From positions 1 through 62,040 of the forward strand of contig SVIF01000009.1 in NCBI GenBank assembly GCA_015069615.1: DNA of 62,040 nucleotides, given 5' to 3'. A program made the translations under genes and the position numbers. Shown here piece by piece: positions 16,464 to 24,174 of this stretch (the first letter of the stretch is position 1; every line of letters begins with the position of its first letter). Below the pieces are notes generated by a model. That model was not told where the DNA came from. It made no database searches and was given only the letters and a program-made list of their open reading frames with translations. Source of the stretch: Clostridiales bacterium. GTDB lineage: Bacteria > Bacillota > Clostridia > Christensenellales > Borkfalkiaceae.

Positions 16464-16704
16464 CGGTAAGGGGGTTAACGGGTTTCCTTATAGATTAAAA
16501 CTATCGTGTAGATAATCTCTAATACTATGAGAATTGTTTGAAGTGCTTTCATAGTAGTTAACCTCCTCATTTTCTTTCCTGACCAACACGGATAAAGGTA
16601 TTCGTCAAGTTAGGGGTATAACAAAAATGCCGGGGATATCCCCGGCTTATTCTTTCTTACGTGGTTTACACTAATTTAATTGCCGTCCTTGCAGGCGGCT
16701 TTTT
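16464..16704 (+). ncRNA. Candidate antisense antitoxin RNA
   Basis: The predicted transcript covers the stop codon, coding region, ribosome site and upstream region of the 25-aa peptide gene. It could end at the perfect hairpin GCCGGGGAT/ATCCCCGGC (16629-16646) or at GCCGTCC...GGCGGC followed by five T (16682-16704). Full overlap and the strong promoter fit the antitoxin of a type I system. The end point is uncertain. Confidence 0.6.
16475..16552 (-). CDS. 25-aa hydrophobic peptide, candidate type I toxin
   Basis: The peptide begins MKALQTILIVLEIIY and ends LIYKETR: one predicted membrane helix with a charged C-terminal end, as in small type I toxins. The ATG at 16552 follows a strong GAGGAGGTTAACTACT ribosome site. 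Upstream at 16580-16608 a promoter-like TTGACG with 17-bp spacer has only a poor -10 (TGGTCA), while the overlapping antisense RNA has a consensus promoter. I do not recognise a named family. No other reading frame explains this ribosome site. Confidence 0.65.
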   Translation of the reverse strand: MKALQTILIVLEIIYTIVLIYKETR

Positions 16705-16722
16705 CCACGTACGAATAATCAT

Positions 16723-16761
16723 AAAAAAGCGAAGATTTCTCCCCGACACCTTCGCTTTTTT
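16723..16761. terminator. Bidirectional intrinsic terminator
   Basis: AAAAAAGCGAAG pairs with CTTCGCTTTTTT around a 15-nt loop, giving a T tract on either strand. It separates the toxin-antitoxin-like region from the plus-strand enzyme gene at 16910. Confidence 0.8.
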
Positions 16762-16856
16762 CTTTTATTTATCATTTTTTATAGAATTTTTCTACTTTTT
16801 TGTTAAAATAGGTTGACAATTCTTCCATATTTTCTCCCCTTTTTCGCCACACGATA

Positions 16857-16884
16857 TTGACATTTTTTTATAAAGTGCTATACT
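16857..16884 (+). promoter_or_regulatory. SigmaA promoter of the 564-aa enzyme gene
   Basis: TTGACA (16857-16862) and TATACT (16879-16884) with a 16-bp spacer. Transcription would start about 20 nt before the start codon region, which has a GGAG site. Confidence 0.75.
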
Positions 16885-16909
16885 TTAAAAAAATCTTGGA
16901 GCATCCCAA

Positions 16910-18604
16910 ATGAAAGAAACGTACCTTAATTTAATGGAAAAAACTCTTTCGGCGTACACGAACGAGCATATTTTGCACTATTTTGAACGGGTAAAAGAAA
17001 ATGGTCTTACTGAACACGGATTTCCCCGCTTAACCGCCAATATCGGCATATTAATTGCACACGGCAAGCGCGTGGATTTACTGCCACTCTTTACCGAAAT
17101 GATGGAATTTTGCTGTAAAACCATGCCCACGGTGGATGCTGCAAACGATTTTTCGGTGCGTGAAATCATTTGCTGCTTACTAGAAGTGGAAAGCTCGGGC
17201 GTGGTGGAAAAAGAAACCACCCAACGCTGGCGCACGTACTTAAAGGAGATAAATCCCCTTACCACCTACACCATTATCGCCAAATCCCCTACGGACACGG
17301 TAAAAAACTGGGCGTTATTTTCGGGGGTAAGCGAATTTTTCCGCCAAACCGCAGGCCTTTGCAGTTCTTCAGATTTTATTGATTTGCAAATAGAGCAACA
17401 ACTTCAGTGGTTGGACGAAAACGGCATGTATCAAGATCACCCAAATAGTGAAATTCATCACCCCGTGTTATACGATTTGGTGTCGCGCGGACTTTTCACT
17501 TTACTGCTACACCAAGGCTATCGGGGAAAATTCTACGATAGGATTAGCGAAGCGCTTAAAAAAGCCGCCCTTTGCACCCTATCTATGCAATCCCCCAACG
17601 GGGAAATTGCCTACGGGGGTAGAAGTAATCAGTTTTTGTTTAACGAGCCGTGGATGATTGCTATTTTTGAATTTGAAGCCAATCGCTACGCAATGCTTGG
17701 GGATATGCAAACCGCCTCCCGCTTTAAGCAAGCTTCCGCACGCGCACTTGCGGTTACCGAGCGCTGGCTTAACGCAAAGCCCATTCGCCACGTAAAAAAC
17801 CGCTTCCCCACCGAAAGCGGCTACGGGTGCGAGGAGTACGCATATTTTGATAAATATATGATTACCGTTGCTTCTAACCTGTACGCGGCATACCTTGTGT
17901 GTAACCAGGATATTCCTTGCGAAAACGGGGCGGATTTATTGCCTTGCGCTTGGCAATCTAGCCCGCACTTTCATAAACTGTTTTTAAAAAGCGGGGGCTA
18001 CGGTTTAGAATTCGATTTTAACGCGGACGCATGCTATGATGCCAACGGCTTGGGTAGAGTTCACCGCACGGGCGCGCCTTCCGCCATTTGTTTATCCTGC
18101 CCTTGTCCCGTTCGCCCGGCTTACCGATTGGATATAAAAAAACCATTTTCTTTTGCGCTTTGCTCTGCCGACCGAAGTGGGGAGGATTGGCTTTTAGGCG
18201 CGGAAAAAGGTACGCAATACCAAGTTTTGGAAAGTGGTACGAATCACAACTTCGCCTTTGCCACCATTGCCTGTCGTTTATCAAACGGCAAAAGAATTAC
18301 CGAACGCTATACGGTTAGCGAAAAAGGGGTTACAATTACCCTTTCGGGAACGGACAACCTATTTTACACCCTTCCCGCCTTTGCCTTTGATGGAGAAAAG
18401 GAAAGCGAAATCACCATAGCCGCCAACACCTTAACCGTTACCTACCAAGGGTATGCCTGCCAATATATGGTAAGCGGCAGTATTTTAGATACGGGCAAAA
18501 CCGCCGCCAACCGCAACGGGCACTACCGCGCGTTTATGGCAACCGCCAAGGAAAATTTAACCGTTTCCATAGAAATTTTCCAAGTGGAAGTAGGGGAAAA
18601 CTAA
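16910..18604 (+). CDS. Unassigned (alpha/alpha)-barrel-type carbohydrate enzyme
   Basis: The 564-aa protein lacks a signal peptide. Residues about 1-340 are helical with paired motifs that resemble (alpha/alpha)n toroids of polysaccharide lyases and glycoside hydrolases: NWALFSGVSEFF, ENGMYQDHPNSEIHHPVLYD, and GEIAYGGRSNQFLFNEPW. The rest (about 350-564) is beta-rich, as in lyase-type C-terminal sandwiches. Conserved-looking aromatic and His/Asp residues (DHPNSEIHHP, YGGRSNQF) could line a sugar cleft. Family and substrate are not certain; DUF2264-like or heparinase-like relatives are possible. It is a single-gene unit between a consensus promoter and a strong terminator. Confidence 0.5.
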   Translation: MKETYLNLMEKTLSAYTNEHILHYFERVKENGLTEHGFPRLTANIGILIAHGKRVDLLPLFTEMMEFCCKTMPTVDAANDFSVREIICCLLEVESSGVVEKETTQRWRTYLKEINPLTTYTIIAKSPTDTVKNWALFSGVSEFFRQTAGLCSSSDFIDLQIEQQLQWLDENGMYQDHPNSEIHHPVLYDLVSRGLFTLLLHQGYRGKFYDRISEALKKAALCTLSMQSPNGEIAYGGRSNQFLFNEPWMIAIFEFEANRYAMLGDMQTASRFKQASARALAVTERWLNAKPIRHVKNRFPTESGYGCEEYAYFDKYMITVASNLYAAYLVCNQDIPCENGADLLPCAWQSSPHFHKLFLKSGGYGLEFDFNADACYDANGLGRVHRTGAPSAICLSCPCPVRPAYRLDIKKPFSFALCSADRSGEDWLLGAEKGTQYQVLESGTNHNFAFATIACRLSNGKRITERYTVSEKGVTITLSGTDNLFYTLPAFAFDGEKESEITIAANTLTVTYQGYACQYMVSGSILDTGKTAANRNGHYRAFMATAKENLTVSIEIFQVEVGEN

Positions 18605-18712
18605 GCTTTATTTTTGTTAACGACTCTCCCTCCTTTTTGGGGCAATCCCCCTCCCTATTTTTCACCCCTCACCCTTTTCATTCAAACAAAAAATAACAAT
18701 AAGGCAAAAACA

Positions 18713-18743
18713 AAGCCCTTTGCTTGGTAGCAAAGGGCTTTTA
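18713..18743 (+). terminator. Intrinsic terminator of the 564-aa enzyme gene
   Basis: AAGCCCTTTGC pairs with GCAAAGGGCTT around a six-base loop, followed by TT. It lies about 110 nt after the stop codon. Confidence 0.85.
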
Positions 18744-18870
18744 TAAATAGGAGGGTTCCCAAGAAGATTTTTTCATAGAAAAAAGATTTTTGGGAAAAAG
18801 GAAAAGCAGTCCGTAACCTCCTTTGCTTTTTTGCAAGCAACAAAGCAAGACCAAAGGCCTTGCTTTGACG

Positions 18871-18891
18871 TGGCTGGGGTGGAGGGATTTG
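18871..18891. repeat. Duplicate of the tRNA-Gln 3' end (att-like)
   Basis: These 21 bases are identical to 19158-19178, the 3' end of tRNA-Gln including the encoded CCA. The copy is isolated, 287 bp downstream of the real tRNA. Such duplicates are left by integration at tRNA 3' ends; no integrase is present between them. Confidence 0.7.
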
Positions 18892-19128
18892 CGAGGAGCG
18901 TTTTTACGCGACGGATTAGCGATAGCGTAGGCAAAGCCAAGCGAAGCGCTTCTGTATTACGAAACCGCAACTCGAACGAAGTGAGTTATCATATGAGCGG
19001 CAGCGAATTATCATGCGCCATAGGGCGCTATCATTCAAATTCGCGAACGGCTTGTTTTTTTAAACTCTCTATCGCTCGAATGATAAACGCTTTGCGTTAT
19101 GATAATCAAATTCTTATGAATTTGACAT
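18892..19128. repeat. Hairpin-rich segment between the two tRNA-Gln 3' ends
   Basis: No gene is seen. The stretch holds ATCAT/ATGAT-separated short hairpins: GCGCC-ATAG-GGCGC, AACGC-TTT-GCGTT, and TCAAATTC-TTAT-GAATTTGA. The same design (hairpins joined by GAT) recurs at 29891-29974 and 30504-30587. Confidence 0.6.
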
Positions 19129-19154
19129 AAAAGCCCAAGTCTTTCAACTTGGGC
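19129..19154 (-). terminator. Intrinsic terminator of tRNA-Gln
   Basis: On the minus strand GCCCAAGT pairs with ACTTGGGC around TGAAAG and is followed by TTTT, directly after the encoded CCA of the tRNA. Confidence 0.85.
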
Positions 19155-19157
19155 TTT

Positions 19158-19232
19158 TGGCTGGGGTGGAGGGATTTGAACCCCCGAATGACGGAGTCAG
19201 AGTCCGTAGCCTTACCGCTTGGCGACACCCCA
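19158..19232 (-). tRNA. tRNA-Gln (anticodon CUG)
   Basis: The cloverleaf has acceptor stem TGGGGTG/CACCCCA, D arm with CCAAGCGGTAAGG, anticodon stem CGGAC/GTCCG-type loop with CTG between ACGGACT and ACTCCGT, T arm GGGGGTTCAAATCCCTC, discriminator G and an encoded CCA (19158-19160). CTG reads CAG codons. Promoter TTGCTT (19338-19343), 17-bp spacer, TATCCT (19315-19320). Confidence 0.95.
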
Positions 19233-19314
19233 ATATAGCGCACAAATTCCGCGAAAGAAACGATTTTCTTTCTTTGGGGGAAAACGTTCGTCTTCCCTTT
19301 GCGATTGCCCGTAA

Positions 19315-19343
19315 AGGATAGCACCTTTTGACTAAAAAAGCAA
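19315..19343 (-). promoter_or_regulatory. Promoter of tRNA-Gln
   Basis: Minus-strand TTGCTT (19338-19343) and TATCCT (19315-19320) are exactly 17 bp apart, about 85 nt upstream of the mature tRNA 5' end. Confidence 0.6.
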
Positions 19344-19425
19344 GCGGATTGATAGGATTTTCGGTATATTTTTCGCATTTTCTGCGTTTGCACGGCAAAA
19401 ATTATAAAAATTCCCTTATTTTATC

Positions 19426-19457
19426 TTGCGCACGCGCCGTAAATGTGATATAATCAC
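19426..19457 (+). promoter_or_regulatory. Promoter of the lrp gene with palindromic -10 region
   Basis: TTGCGC (19426-19431), 17-bp spacer, TATAAT (19449-19454). The -10 box lies inside a perfect palindrome GTGAT-ATA-ATCAC (19445-19457), a plausible autoregulatory operator of the Lrp-family protein encoded next. Confidence 0.6.
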
Positions 19458-19522
19458 AAAAAACGCGCAACCACTTTTGGGTGCGACTCGTTTCGCCCCA
19501 TTCGCGCATAAGGAGAACCCCT

Positions 19523-20002
19523 ATGAATAGGAAACTGTTAAAACTTCTTTCCAAAAACGCAAGAACCTCTTTAGAAGAACTTTCCGTACTGCTTGGCGAA
19601 AGCAAGGAAGCGGTAGCCAAAGAAATGGACGCAATGGAAAAGGAAGGCATCATCCGCGCGTACAAGGCGGTTGTGGACTGGGAACGCGTGGATAGCACGG
19701 GCGTTTCTGCACTGATTGAACTGCGCGTTAGCCCCAAGGCGGGCCTTGGCTTTGAAGAAGTGGCGGGCAAGGTAATGCAAATGCCCGAAGTAGAATCGGT
19801 GTACCTGATGAGCGGTGGGTACGATTTATGCGTAATCGTACGCGGAAAAACCTTCCAAGAAGTGGCAATGTTCGTGGCAAAACAACTTTCCACCATTGAT
19901 TCGGTACTTTCTACCGCAACGCATTTCGTTTTAAGAAGATACAAGGATACGGACGTAATTTTAATTGACAAACAAAAGGACGACCGCGAAGTTTTGGTAT
20001 AA
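19523..20002 (+). CDS. Lrp/AsnC-family transcriptional regulator
   Basis: The 159-aa protein starts at 19523 after AAGGAG; the open frame extends further but that part lacks a ribosome site. Residues 1-60 form the winged helix-turn-helix (ARTSLEELSVLLGESKEAV), and about 75-145 the RAM ligand-binding domain with MPEVESVYLMSGGYDLCVIV. Lrp-family proteins respond to amino acids. It is 4 nt from an aminotransferase gene, a frequent pairing, suggesting control of that enzyme. Confidence 0.9.
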   Translation: MNRKLLKLLSKNARTSLEELSVLLGESKEAVAKEMDAMEKEGIIRAYKAVVDWERVDSTGVSALIELRVSPKAGLGFEEVAGKVMQMPEVESVYLMSGGYDLCVIVRGKTFQEVAMFVAKQLSTIDSVLSTATHFVLRRYKDTDVILIDKQKDDREVLV

Positions 20003-20006
20003 GAAC

Positions 20007-21185
20007 ATGGATTACGAAAAAAGACTAAACCCCGAGGTTTTAAACATGAAACCTTCGGGCATACGAAAATTTTTTGATATTGCCGAGCAGATGCAAGACG
20101 TAATATCCTTAGGGGTTGGCGAACCCGATTTTGCCACGCCCTGGAAAATCCGCGCTGCGGGGATTGACGCGTTAGAACAAGGCAAAACCAAGTATTCGGC
20201 AAACCGCGGTACGCTTCGCCTAAGAGAAAGCGTTGCGGAATATATGAACAAAAAATTCCACCTGACCTACGACCCTGCTGAAGAAATTTTAATTACCGTA
20301 GGGGGGAGCGAAGGAATTGACGCGGCGCTACGCGCCATGATTGCCCCCGGGGACGAAGTGATTATTCCCCAGCCCAGTTACGTTTGCTACGAACCCATGA
20401 CGGCGCTTGCGGGGGGTGTTCCCGTAATTATTGAAACCAAGGCGGAAGATGAATTCAAACTGACCGCGCGCGACCTAAAAGCCGCGCTTACCCCTAAAAC
20501 CAAAGCGTTAATTCTTCCCTACCCTTGCAACCCCACGGGCGCAATTATGGAAAAGAAGGATTTAGAAGAAATTGCGGAAGTTCTTCGCGGCACAGACGTA
20601 TTCGTGATTTCGGATGAAATTTACGCAGAACTGACCTTTGGCGGGTTAAAACACGTTTCTATTGCCTCCCTACCCGGCATGCGCGAACGCACGGTGGTGG
20701 TAAACGGATTTTCTAAAGCTTTTTCCATGACAGGTTGGCGGCTTGGTTTTGCGGTTGGCCCCAAGGAAATTATTGCACAAATTACCAAAATTCACCAGTA
20801 CGCCATTATGTGCGCGCCCACCCTTTCGCAAAACGCGGCGGTTACCGCGCTGACCGAGTGTGAGGACGACGTGCAAGAAATGCTGGAAGAATACGATATG
20901 AGAAGGCGGTTTATCGTTTCGGGCTTTACCGAACTTGGGCTTACTTGCCGCAACCCCCGTGGGGCGTTTTACGCGTTCCCTTGCATCTCCTCCACGGGTA
21001 TGACCAGCGAAGAGTTTTGCGAGGCGTTACTTGCCGAACAACACGTTGCGCTTGTTCCCGGTACTGCTTTTGGCAAAGGGGGGGAAGGCTTCGTGCGCGC
21101 GTCCTACTGTTACAGCGTTGCGCATATCAAAGAAGCGCTTCGCCGTATCGGTGAATTTTTAAAGAATAGAAATTTGAAAAAATGA
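20007..21185 (+). CDS. Class I/II PLP-dependent aminotransferase
   Basis: The 392-aa protein starts at 20007 (MDYEKRLNPEVLN); the longer frame runs into the lrp gene. It contains ISLGVGEPDFATPW, NPTGAI (PCNPTGAIME), the PLP Asp in FVISDEIYAEL, the Schiff-base lysine in VNGFSKAFSMTGWRLGF and the carboxylate-binding Arg in FVRASYCYS. These are features of aspartate/aromatic aminotransferases of subgroup I-gamma. The amino acid substrate is not certain. It overlaps the next gene by four bases. Confidence 0.9.
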   Translation: MDYEKRLNPEVLNMKPSGIRKFFDIAEQMQDVISLGVGEPDFATPWKIRAAGIDALEQGKTKYSANRGTLRLRESVAEYMNKKFHLTYDPAEEILITVGGSEGIDAALRAMIAPGDEVIIPQPSYVCYEPMTALAGGVPVIIETKAEDEFKLTARDLKAALTPKTKALILPYPCNPTGAIMEKKDLEEIAEVLRGTDVFVISDEIYAELTFGGLKHVSIASLPGMRERTVVVNGFSKAFSMTGWRLGFAVGPKEIIAQITKIHQYAIMCAPTLSQNAAVTALTECEDDVQEMLEEYDMRRRFIVSGFTELGLTCRNPRGAFYAFPCISSTGMTSEEFCEALLAEQHVALVPGTAFGKGGEGFVRASYCYSVAHIKEALRRIGEFLKNRNLKK

Positions 21186-21826
21186 TAGAAATTTTATATG
21201 ACTGCCCGCACTTTACCGTTGCAGTAAAGCCTGCGGGCTTTCTTTCCGAAGAAGGGGAAGGCAGTTTCCCCGCCCTGTTAAAACAAGAATTATCCCTGCC
21301 CAGCCTTTACCCCGTGCACCGTTTAGACCGCGTGGTTTCGGGGGTAATGGTGTACGCGAAAACTCAGCAAGCCGCAGCCGAGCTATCCAAAGAAAATGCG
21401 CTTACCAAAACCTATATAGCCACCCTAAAAGGCGTAGGGCTACCCAAAGAGGGAGAACTAAACGACCTTCTGTTTAAGGATTCCAAGAAAAACAAAACCT
21501 ACGTGGTGAACGCAAAACGCAAGGGCGTGCGCGAAGCCAGCCTTTCCTACCGCGTATTAGGGAAAAATGCGGATAAAGCCGTTAGCCTTGTTTTGGTTAC
21601 CCTAAAAACAGGCAGAAGCCACCAAATCCGCGCGCAGTTTTCCCACCGTAAGCACCCCGTCCTGGGGGACGGCAAATACGGGGGAAGTGATAATGCAGTA
21701 AAAAATATCGCCCTTTTTTCGCATGAACTTTCGTTTTCCTTTCAAGGAAAAGGGTATAAATTTTCCGTTTTGCCCCCAAACGAATACCCGTGGAATTTGT
21801 TCCCCTTGCAAGAAATACGCGGATAA
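21182..21826 (+). CDS. RluA-family pseudouridine synthase
   Basis: The 214-aa protein has the RluA catalytic motif VHRLDRVVSGVMVYAKT with the nucleophilic Asp, and LKTGRSHQIRAQFSH plus VLGDGKYGG near the C terminus. It lacks an S4 domain and is short for the family. It isomerises uridine in rRNA or tRNA; the target site is unknown. The start overlaps the aminotransferase stop as ATGA. Confidence 0.9.
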   Translation: MIEILYDCPHFTVAVKPAGFLSEEGEGSFPALLKQELSLPSLYPVHRLDRVVSGVMVYAKTQQAAAELSKENALTKTYIATLKGVGLPKEGELNDLLFKDSKKNKTYVVNAKRKGVREASLSYRVLGKNADKAVSLVLVTLKTGRSHQIRAQFSHRKHPVLGDGKYGGSDNAVKNIALFSHELSFSFQGKGYKFSVLPPNEYPWNLFPLQEIRG

Positions 21827-21954
21827 TTGCACATAAAAAATTCGTTTTCCCCAAAAAAATAAGGAAAAAGGCTTGCAAAATTGATAAGAGTATGATAGAA
21901 TACTGTTATAATATGTAATCGTTGGGGTTTCCCCATAATATTTCGGAGGATGTT

Positions 21955-22137
21955 ATGAATAACTTTTGGCAATTATTTAAAAAGAAGAAATTCCTTGCTG
22001 CCCTAGTAATGCTTTTAGGGTTTGCACTGTTCTTTATCGGCTTTTTCGCCGTTGAACCCGTAGCGCCTGCGAAAGGATACACCATTATTTTCGGCTTACT
22101 GATGGTAGTTTACGGCTTTATTAACGTACTAACCTAA
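21955..22137 (+). CDS. Small two-span membrane protein
   Basis: The 60-aa protein starts at 21955 after CGGAGGATGTT (MNNFWQLFKKKKF). A basic N terminus is followed by two hydrophobic stretches separated by FAVEPVAPAKGY. No family is recognised. A TATAAT box preceded by TG lies at about 21907-21912, and a terminator follows at 22163. It appears to be an independent small unit. Confidence 0.7.
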   Translation: MNNFWQLFKKKKFLAALVMLLGFALFFIGFFAVEPVAPAKGYTIIFGLLMVVYGFINVLT

Positions 22138-22162
22138 TGGTTATTTTCTCTTGATATTTTCC

Positions 22163-22190
22163 CGCCCGGCCTTTGGCTCGGGCGTTTTTT
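22163..22190 (+). terminator. Intrinsic terminator after the small membrane protein
   Basis: CGCCCGGCC pairs with GGC-T-CGGGCG around TTT and is followed by six T. Confidence 0.85.
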
Positions 22191-22243
22191 GATTCTTGCA
22201 GCATTTATTTCAGCGCACGTTGAAAAAACGCCTTTCCTTTTTT

Positions 22244-22277
22244 GGGCTCTCTTATCAAAAGCGAGCCCTTTTATTTT
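22244..22277 (+). terminator. Terminator-like hairpin upstream of alr
   Basis: GGGCTC pairs with GAGCCC around a 13-nt loop and is followed by TTTTATTTTT, 47 nt before the alr start. It may be a second terminator or an attenuator; no separate promoter for alr was found downstream of it. Confidence 0.6.
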
Positions 22278-22323
22278 TCACCTTCTTCCCCCATGTTTCA
22301 TATATTGTTTTTGGGGGGAAAGT

Positions 22324-23328
22324 ATGGCAGAACGCAATGTTGGATACGTGAACCTACGGATACTTAGGGAAAACGCACGAATGCTAAAGCGAAAAGCAAA
22401 CGCAAAGATGTTAGCCGTGGTAAAAGCAAACGCTTACGGCCACGGCGCAGAAACGGTTGCAACCGCCCTTCACGGCGAAGTGGATGGGTTTTGCGTTGCG
22501 CTTGCCGAAGAAGGGATTTCTTTACGGTATGCGGGTGTTTCCTTGCCCGTTTTAGTGTTTTCACCGCCCTTATCCGTAGAAGAAGCGAGCCGTTGTATTC
22601 GCCATGACTTAACCGTTACGGTAGATGGATTTACCCCATTAAAACGGGTACTAGTCGCCGCTAAGCAAATGCAAAAACAAGCGCTTGTGCATTTAAAAGC
22701 GGAAACGGGTATGCACCGAATGGGCATGGAAAAAGAAGAACTACACGCCGTGTTTCACACGGCAATCGCCCACCCACTGCTGCGCGTTACGGGGGTTTAT
22801 ACGCATTTTTCCTGTGCGACAGACGAAGCGTTCACAAAACAACAATACGAACGCTTTATGCATATGGTAACCCCCTTAAAAACTGCCTACCCGCAGTTAC
22901 TGTTACACGCTGGGGCTACGGGGGCGATAGCTTACGGTTCTCGCTTTGCGTTAGACGCAGTACGCCCGGGGTTAGGTTTGTATGGCTACGGAACCACGGG
23001 GGTTTCCCCCGTTTTATCCCTTTACGCGCCCGTGCTACGCCGCGGGGCTATTACCGCGGGGGAACGGCTGGGATACGGCGCGCCGCTTTTTGCCCCGTGT
23101 CGCTATGCTTTAACTCGCTTTGGATATGCAGACGGAGGGCTAAGAAGTGGGGGCGTTTTTACCCCACGCTGTATGGACCTATCCTATCTTCCCGACCAAA
23201 CGGAGGAAAGCGTAGAAATTATAGGGAAAAACAAAAACGCAGAAGTTTTAGCAAAAGAAGAAGGTACCATTCCCTACGAAATTTTAGTGCGGTATACGGC
23301 GCGAGCCCGCCTTTCGTACGTGAATTAA
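22324..23328 (+). CDS. alr: Alanine racemase
   Basis: The 334-aa protein from the ATG at 22324 (after GGGGGGAAAGT) has the PLP lysine in LAVVKANAYGHG and the C-terminal catalytic Tyr region ERLGYGAPL. CMDLSYL and GTIPYEILVRYTARARLSYV match the C-terminal beta domain. It interconverts L- and D-alanine for peptidoglycan. It is about 30-40 residues shorter than the usual 370, mainly in the C-terminal domain, but keeps the catalytic motifs, so it may still work. Confidence 0.88.
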   Translation: MAERNVGYVNLRILRENARMLKRKANAKMLAVVKANAYGHGAETVATALHGEVDGFCVALAEEGISLRYAGVSLPVLVFSPPLSVEEASRCIRHDLTVTVDGFTPLKRVLVAAKQMQKQALVHLKAETGMHRMGMEKEELHAVFHTAIAHPLLRVTGVYTHFSCATDEAFTKQQYERFMHMVTPLKTAYPQLLLHAGATGAIAYGSRFALDAVRPGLGLYGYGTTGVSPVLSLYAPVLRRGAITAGERLGYGAPLFAPCRYALTRFGYADGGLRSGGVFTPRCMDLSYLPDQTEESVEIIGKNKNAEVLAKEEGTIPYEILVRYTARARLSYVN

Positions 23329-23341
23329 CCCCCCAAATAAA

Positions 23342-23378
23342 AAATTCGCCCTGTTCCGCTTTGGAACGGGGCGAATTT
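23342..23378. terminator. Terminator shared by alr and rpmF
   Basis: AATTCGCC-CT-GTTCC pairs with GGAAC-GG-GGCGAATT around GCTTT, with T-rich flanks on both strands, between convergent alr and rpmF. Confidence 0.8.
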
Positions 23379-23396
23379 CTATTGTTTTTTTGTAAT

Positions 23397-23430
23397 AAAA
23401 AATAGACGGAAAAGGAACCCAATCCCGTCT
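23397..23430 (-). terminator. Intrinsic terminator of rpmF
   Basis: Minus-strand AGACGG (rc of 23425-23430) pairs with CCGTCT (rc of 23404-23409) and is followed by a T tract, 28 nt after the rpmF stop. Confidence 0.7.
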
Positions 23431-23457
23431 GTTTTTCCTAACTACAAAACTGCCACA

Positions 23458-23652
23458 TTAGTCAGCTTTCTTTTCTTTTTGTTCTACTACCTTAACGCCG
23501 TCGTAGTAACCGCACTTGCTGCAAACGCGGTGGCTTCTAGTCATCGCGTGGCAATTGGGGCATTCTACAAGGGTGGGCGCAGTAAGCTTAGAGTTGCTGC
23601 TTGCGCGGGTGTTTCTTCTTTGTTTGGAAACTTTTGACTTAGGTACTGCCAT
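23458..23652 (-). CDS. rpmF: Ribosomal protein L32
   Basis: The 64-aa protein starts MAVPKSKVSKQRRNTRAS and has the zinc ribbon CPNCHAMTRSHRVCSKCG. It is part of the 50S subunit near the exit. It lies 17 nt after the DUF177 gene, the usual bacterial pairing. Confidence 0.96.
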   Translation of the reverse strand: MAVPKSKVSKQRRNTRASSNSKLTAPTLVECPNCHAMTRSHRVCSKCGYYDGVKVVEQKEKKAD

Positions 23653-23669
23653 ATTTTCTTACCTCACTA

Positions 23670-24119
23670 TTATTTGGTATCGCTTTCGCAAGCACAATCG
23701 CCTGCGTTTTTATTTTTGCCACACACGGGGCACAGCCCTTTGCAATTGTCCGTGCAAGTAAACACGGTGGGAAGGGAAAGAAGAATTGCATCTTCTACCG
23801 CGGAATCTATCACCAAGCGGTTAGAAAAGTACGTGTACGAATCCTCGCTTGAACGGGACGTAAATTCTTCGGTAAAGGAACAAGCATATTCGCGGGTTGC
23901 AGGTTCCAAGCATCTGAAACATTCCCCCGCTAGGGTATATGCAATATCGCAATCCACAACGCAACTATCCCTTAGCAAGGATAAGTGCCCTTGTAGACGA
24001 ATCGGGCCACTGATTTGGTAACCTTCCAAATCCGTAAGGCGTTCCCCGGGAAGGAGCTCCCCCGAAAAATCCGTTTCAAATTTTCCGCTTGCTTTTAGCG
24101 CGGTTAAATCAAATTCCAT
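23670..24119 (-). CDS. DUF177/YceD-family protein
   Basis: The 149-aa protein shows the YceD features GECFRCLEPATREY in the middle and a C-terminal cysteine pair region DNCKGLCPVCGKNKNAGDC, as in the family members that form an operon with rpmF. The family is linked to 23S rRNA or 50S maturation; the mechanism is unknown. Its promoter (24146-24174) is a perfect 17-bp-spaced pair. Confidence 0.9.
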   Translation of the reverse strand: MEFDLTALKASGKFETDFSGELLPGERLTDLEGYQISGPIRLQGHLSLLRDSCVVDCDIAYTLAGECFRCLEPATREYACSFTEEFTSRSSEDSYTYFSNRLVIDSAVEDAILLSLPTVFTCTDNCKGLCPVCGKNKNAGDCACESDTK

Positions 24120-24145
24120 GATTCCCCCATAAATGCAGCCTTGTT

Positions 24146-24174
24146 ATTATAAAAGAAATAGAAGAAAAAGTCAA
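24146..24174 (-). promoter_or_regulatory. SigmaA promoter of DUF177-rpmF
   Basis: TTGACT (rc 24169-24174), 17-bp spacer, TATAAT (rc 24146-24151). It directly abuts the stop codon of the upstream membrane protein gene. Confidence 0.85.

Noticed and set aside
19402-20202. Minus-strand frame of 266 codons
   Set aside because: It is the shadow of the lrp and aminotransferase genes; no ribosome site and no recognisable motif.
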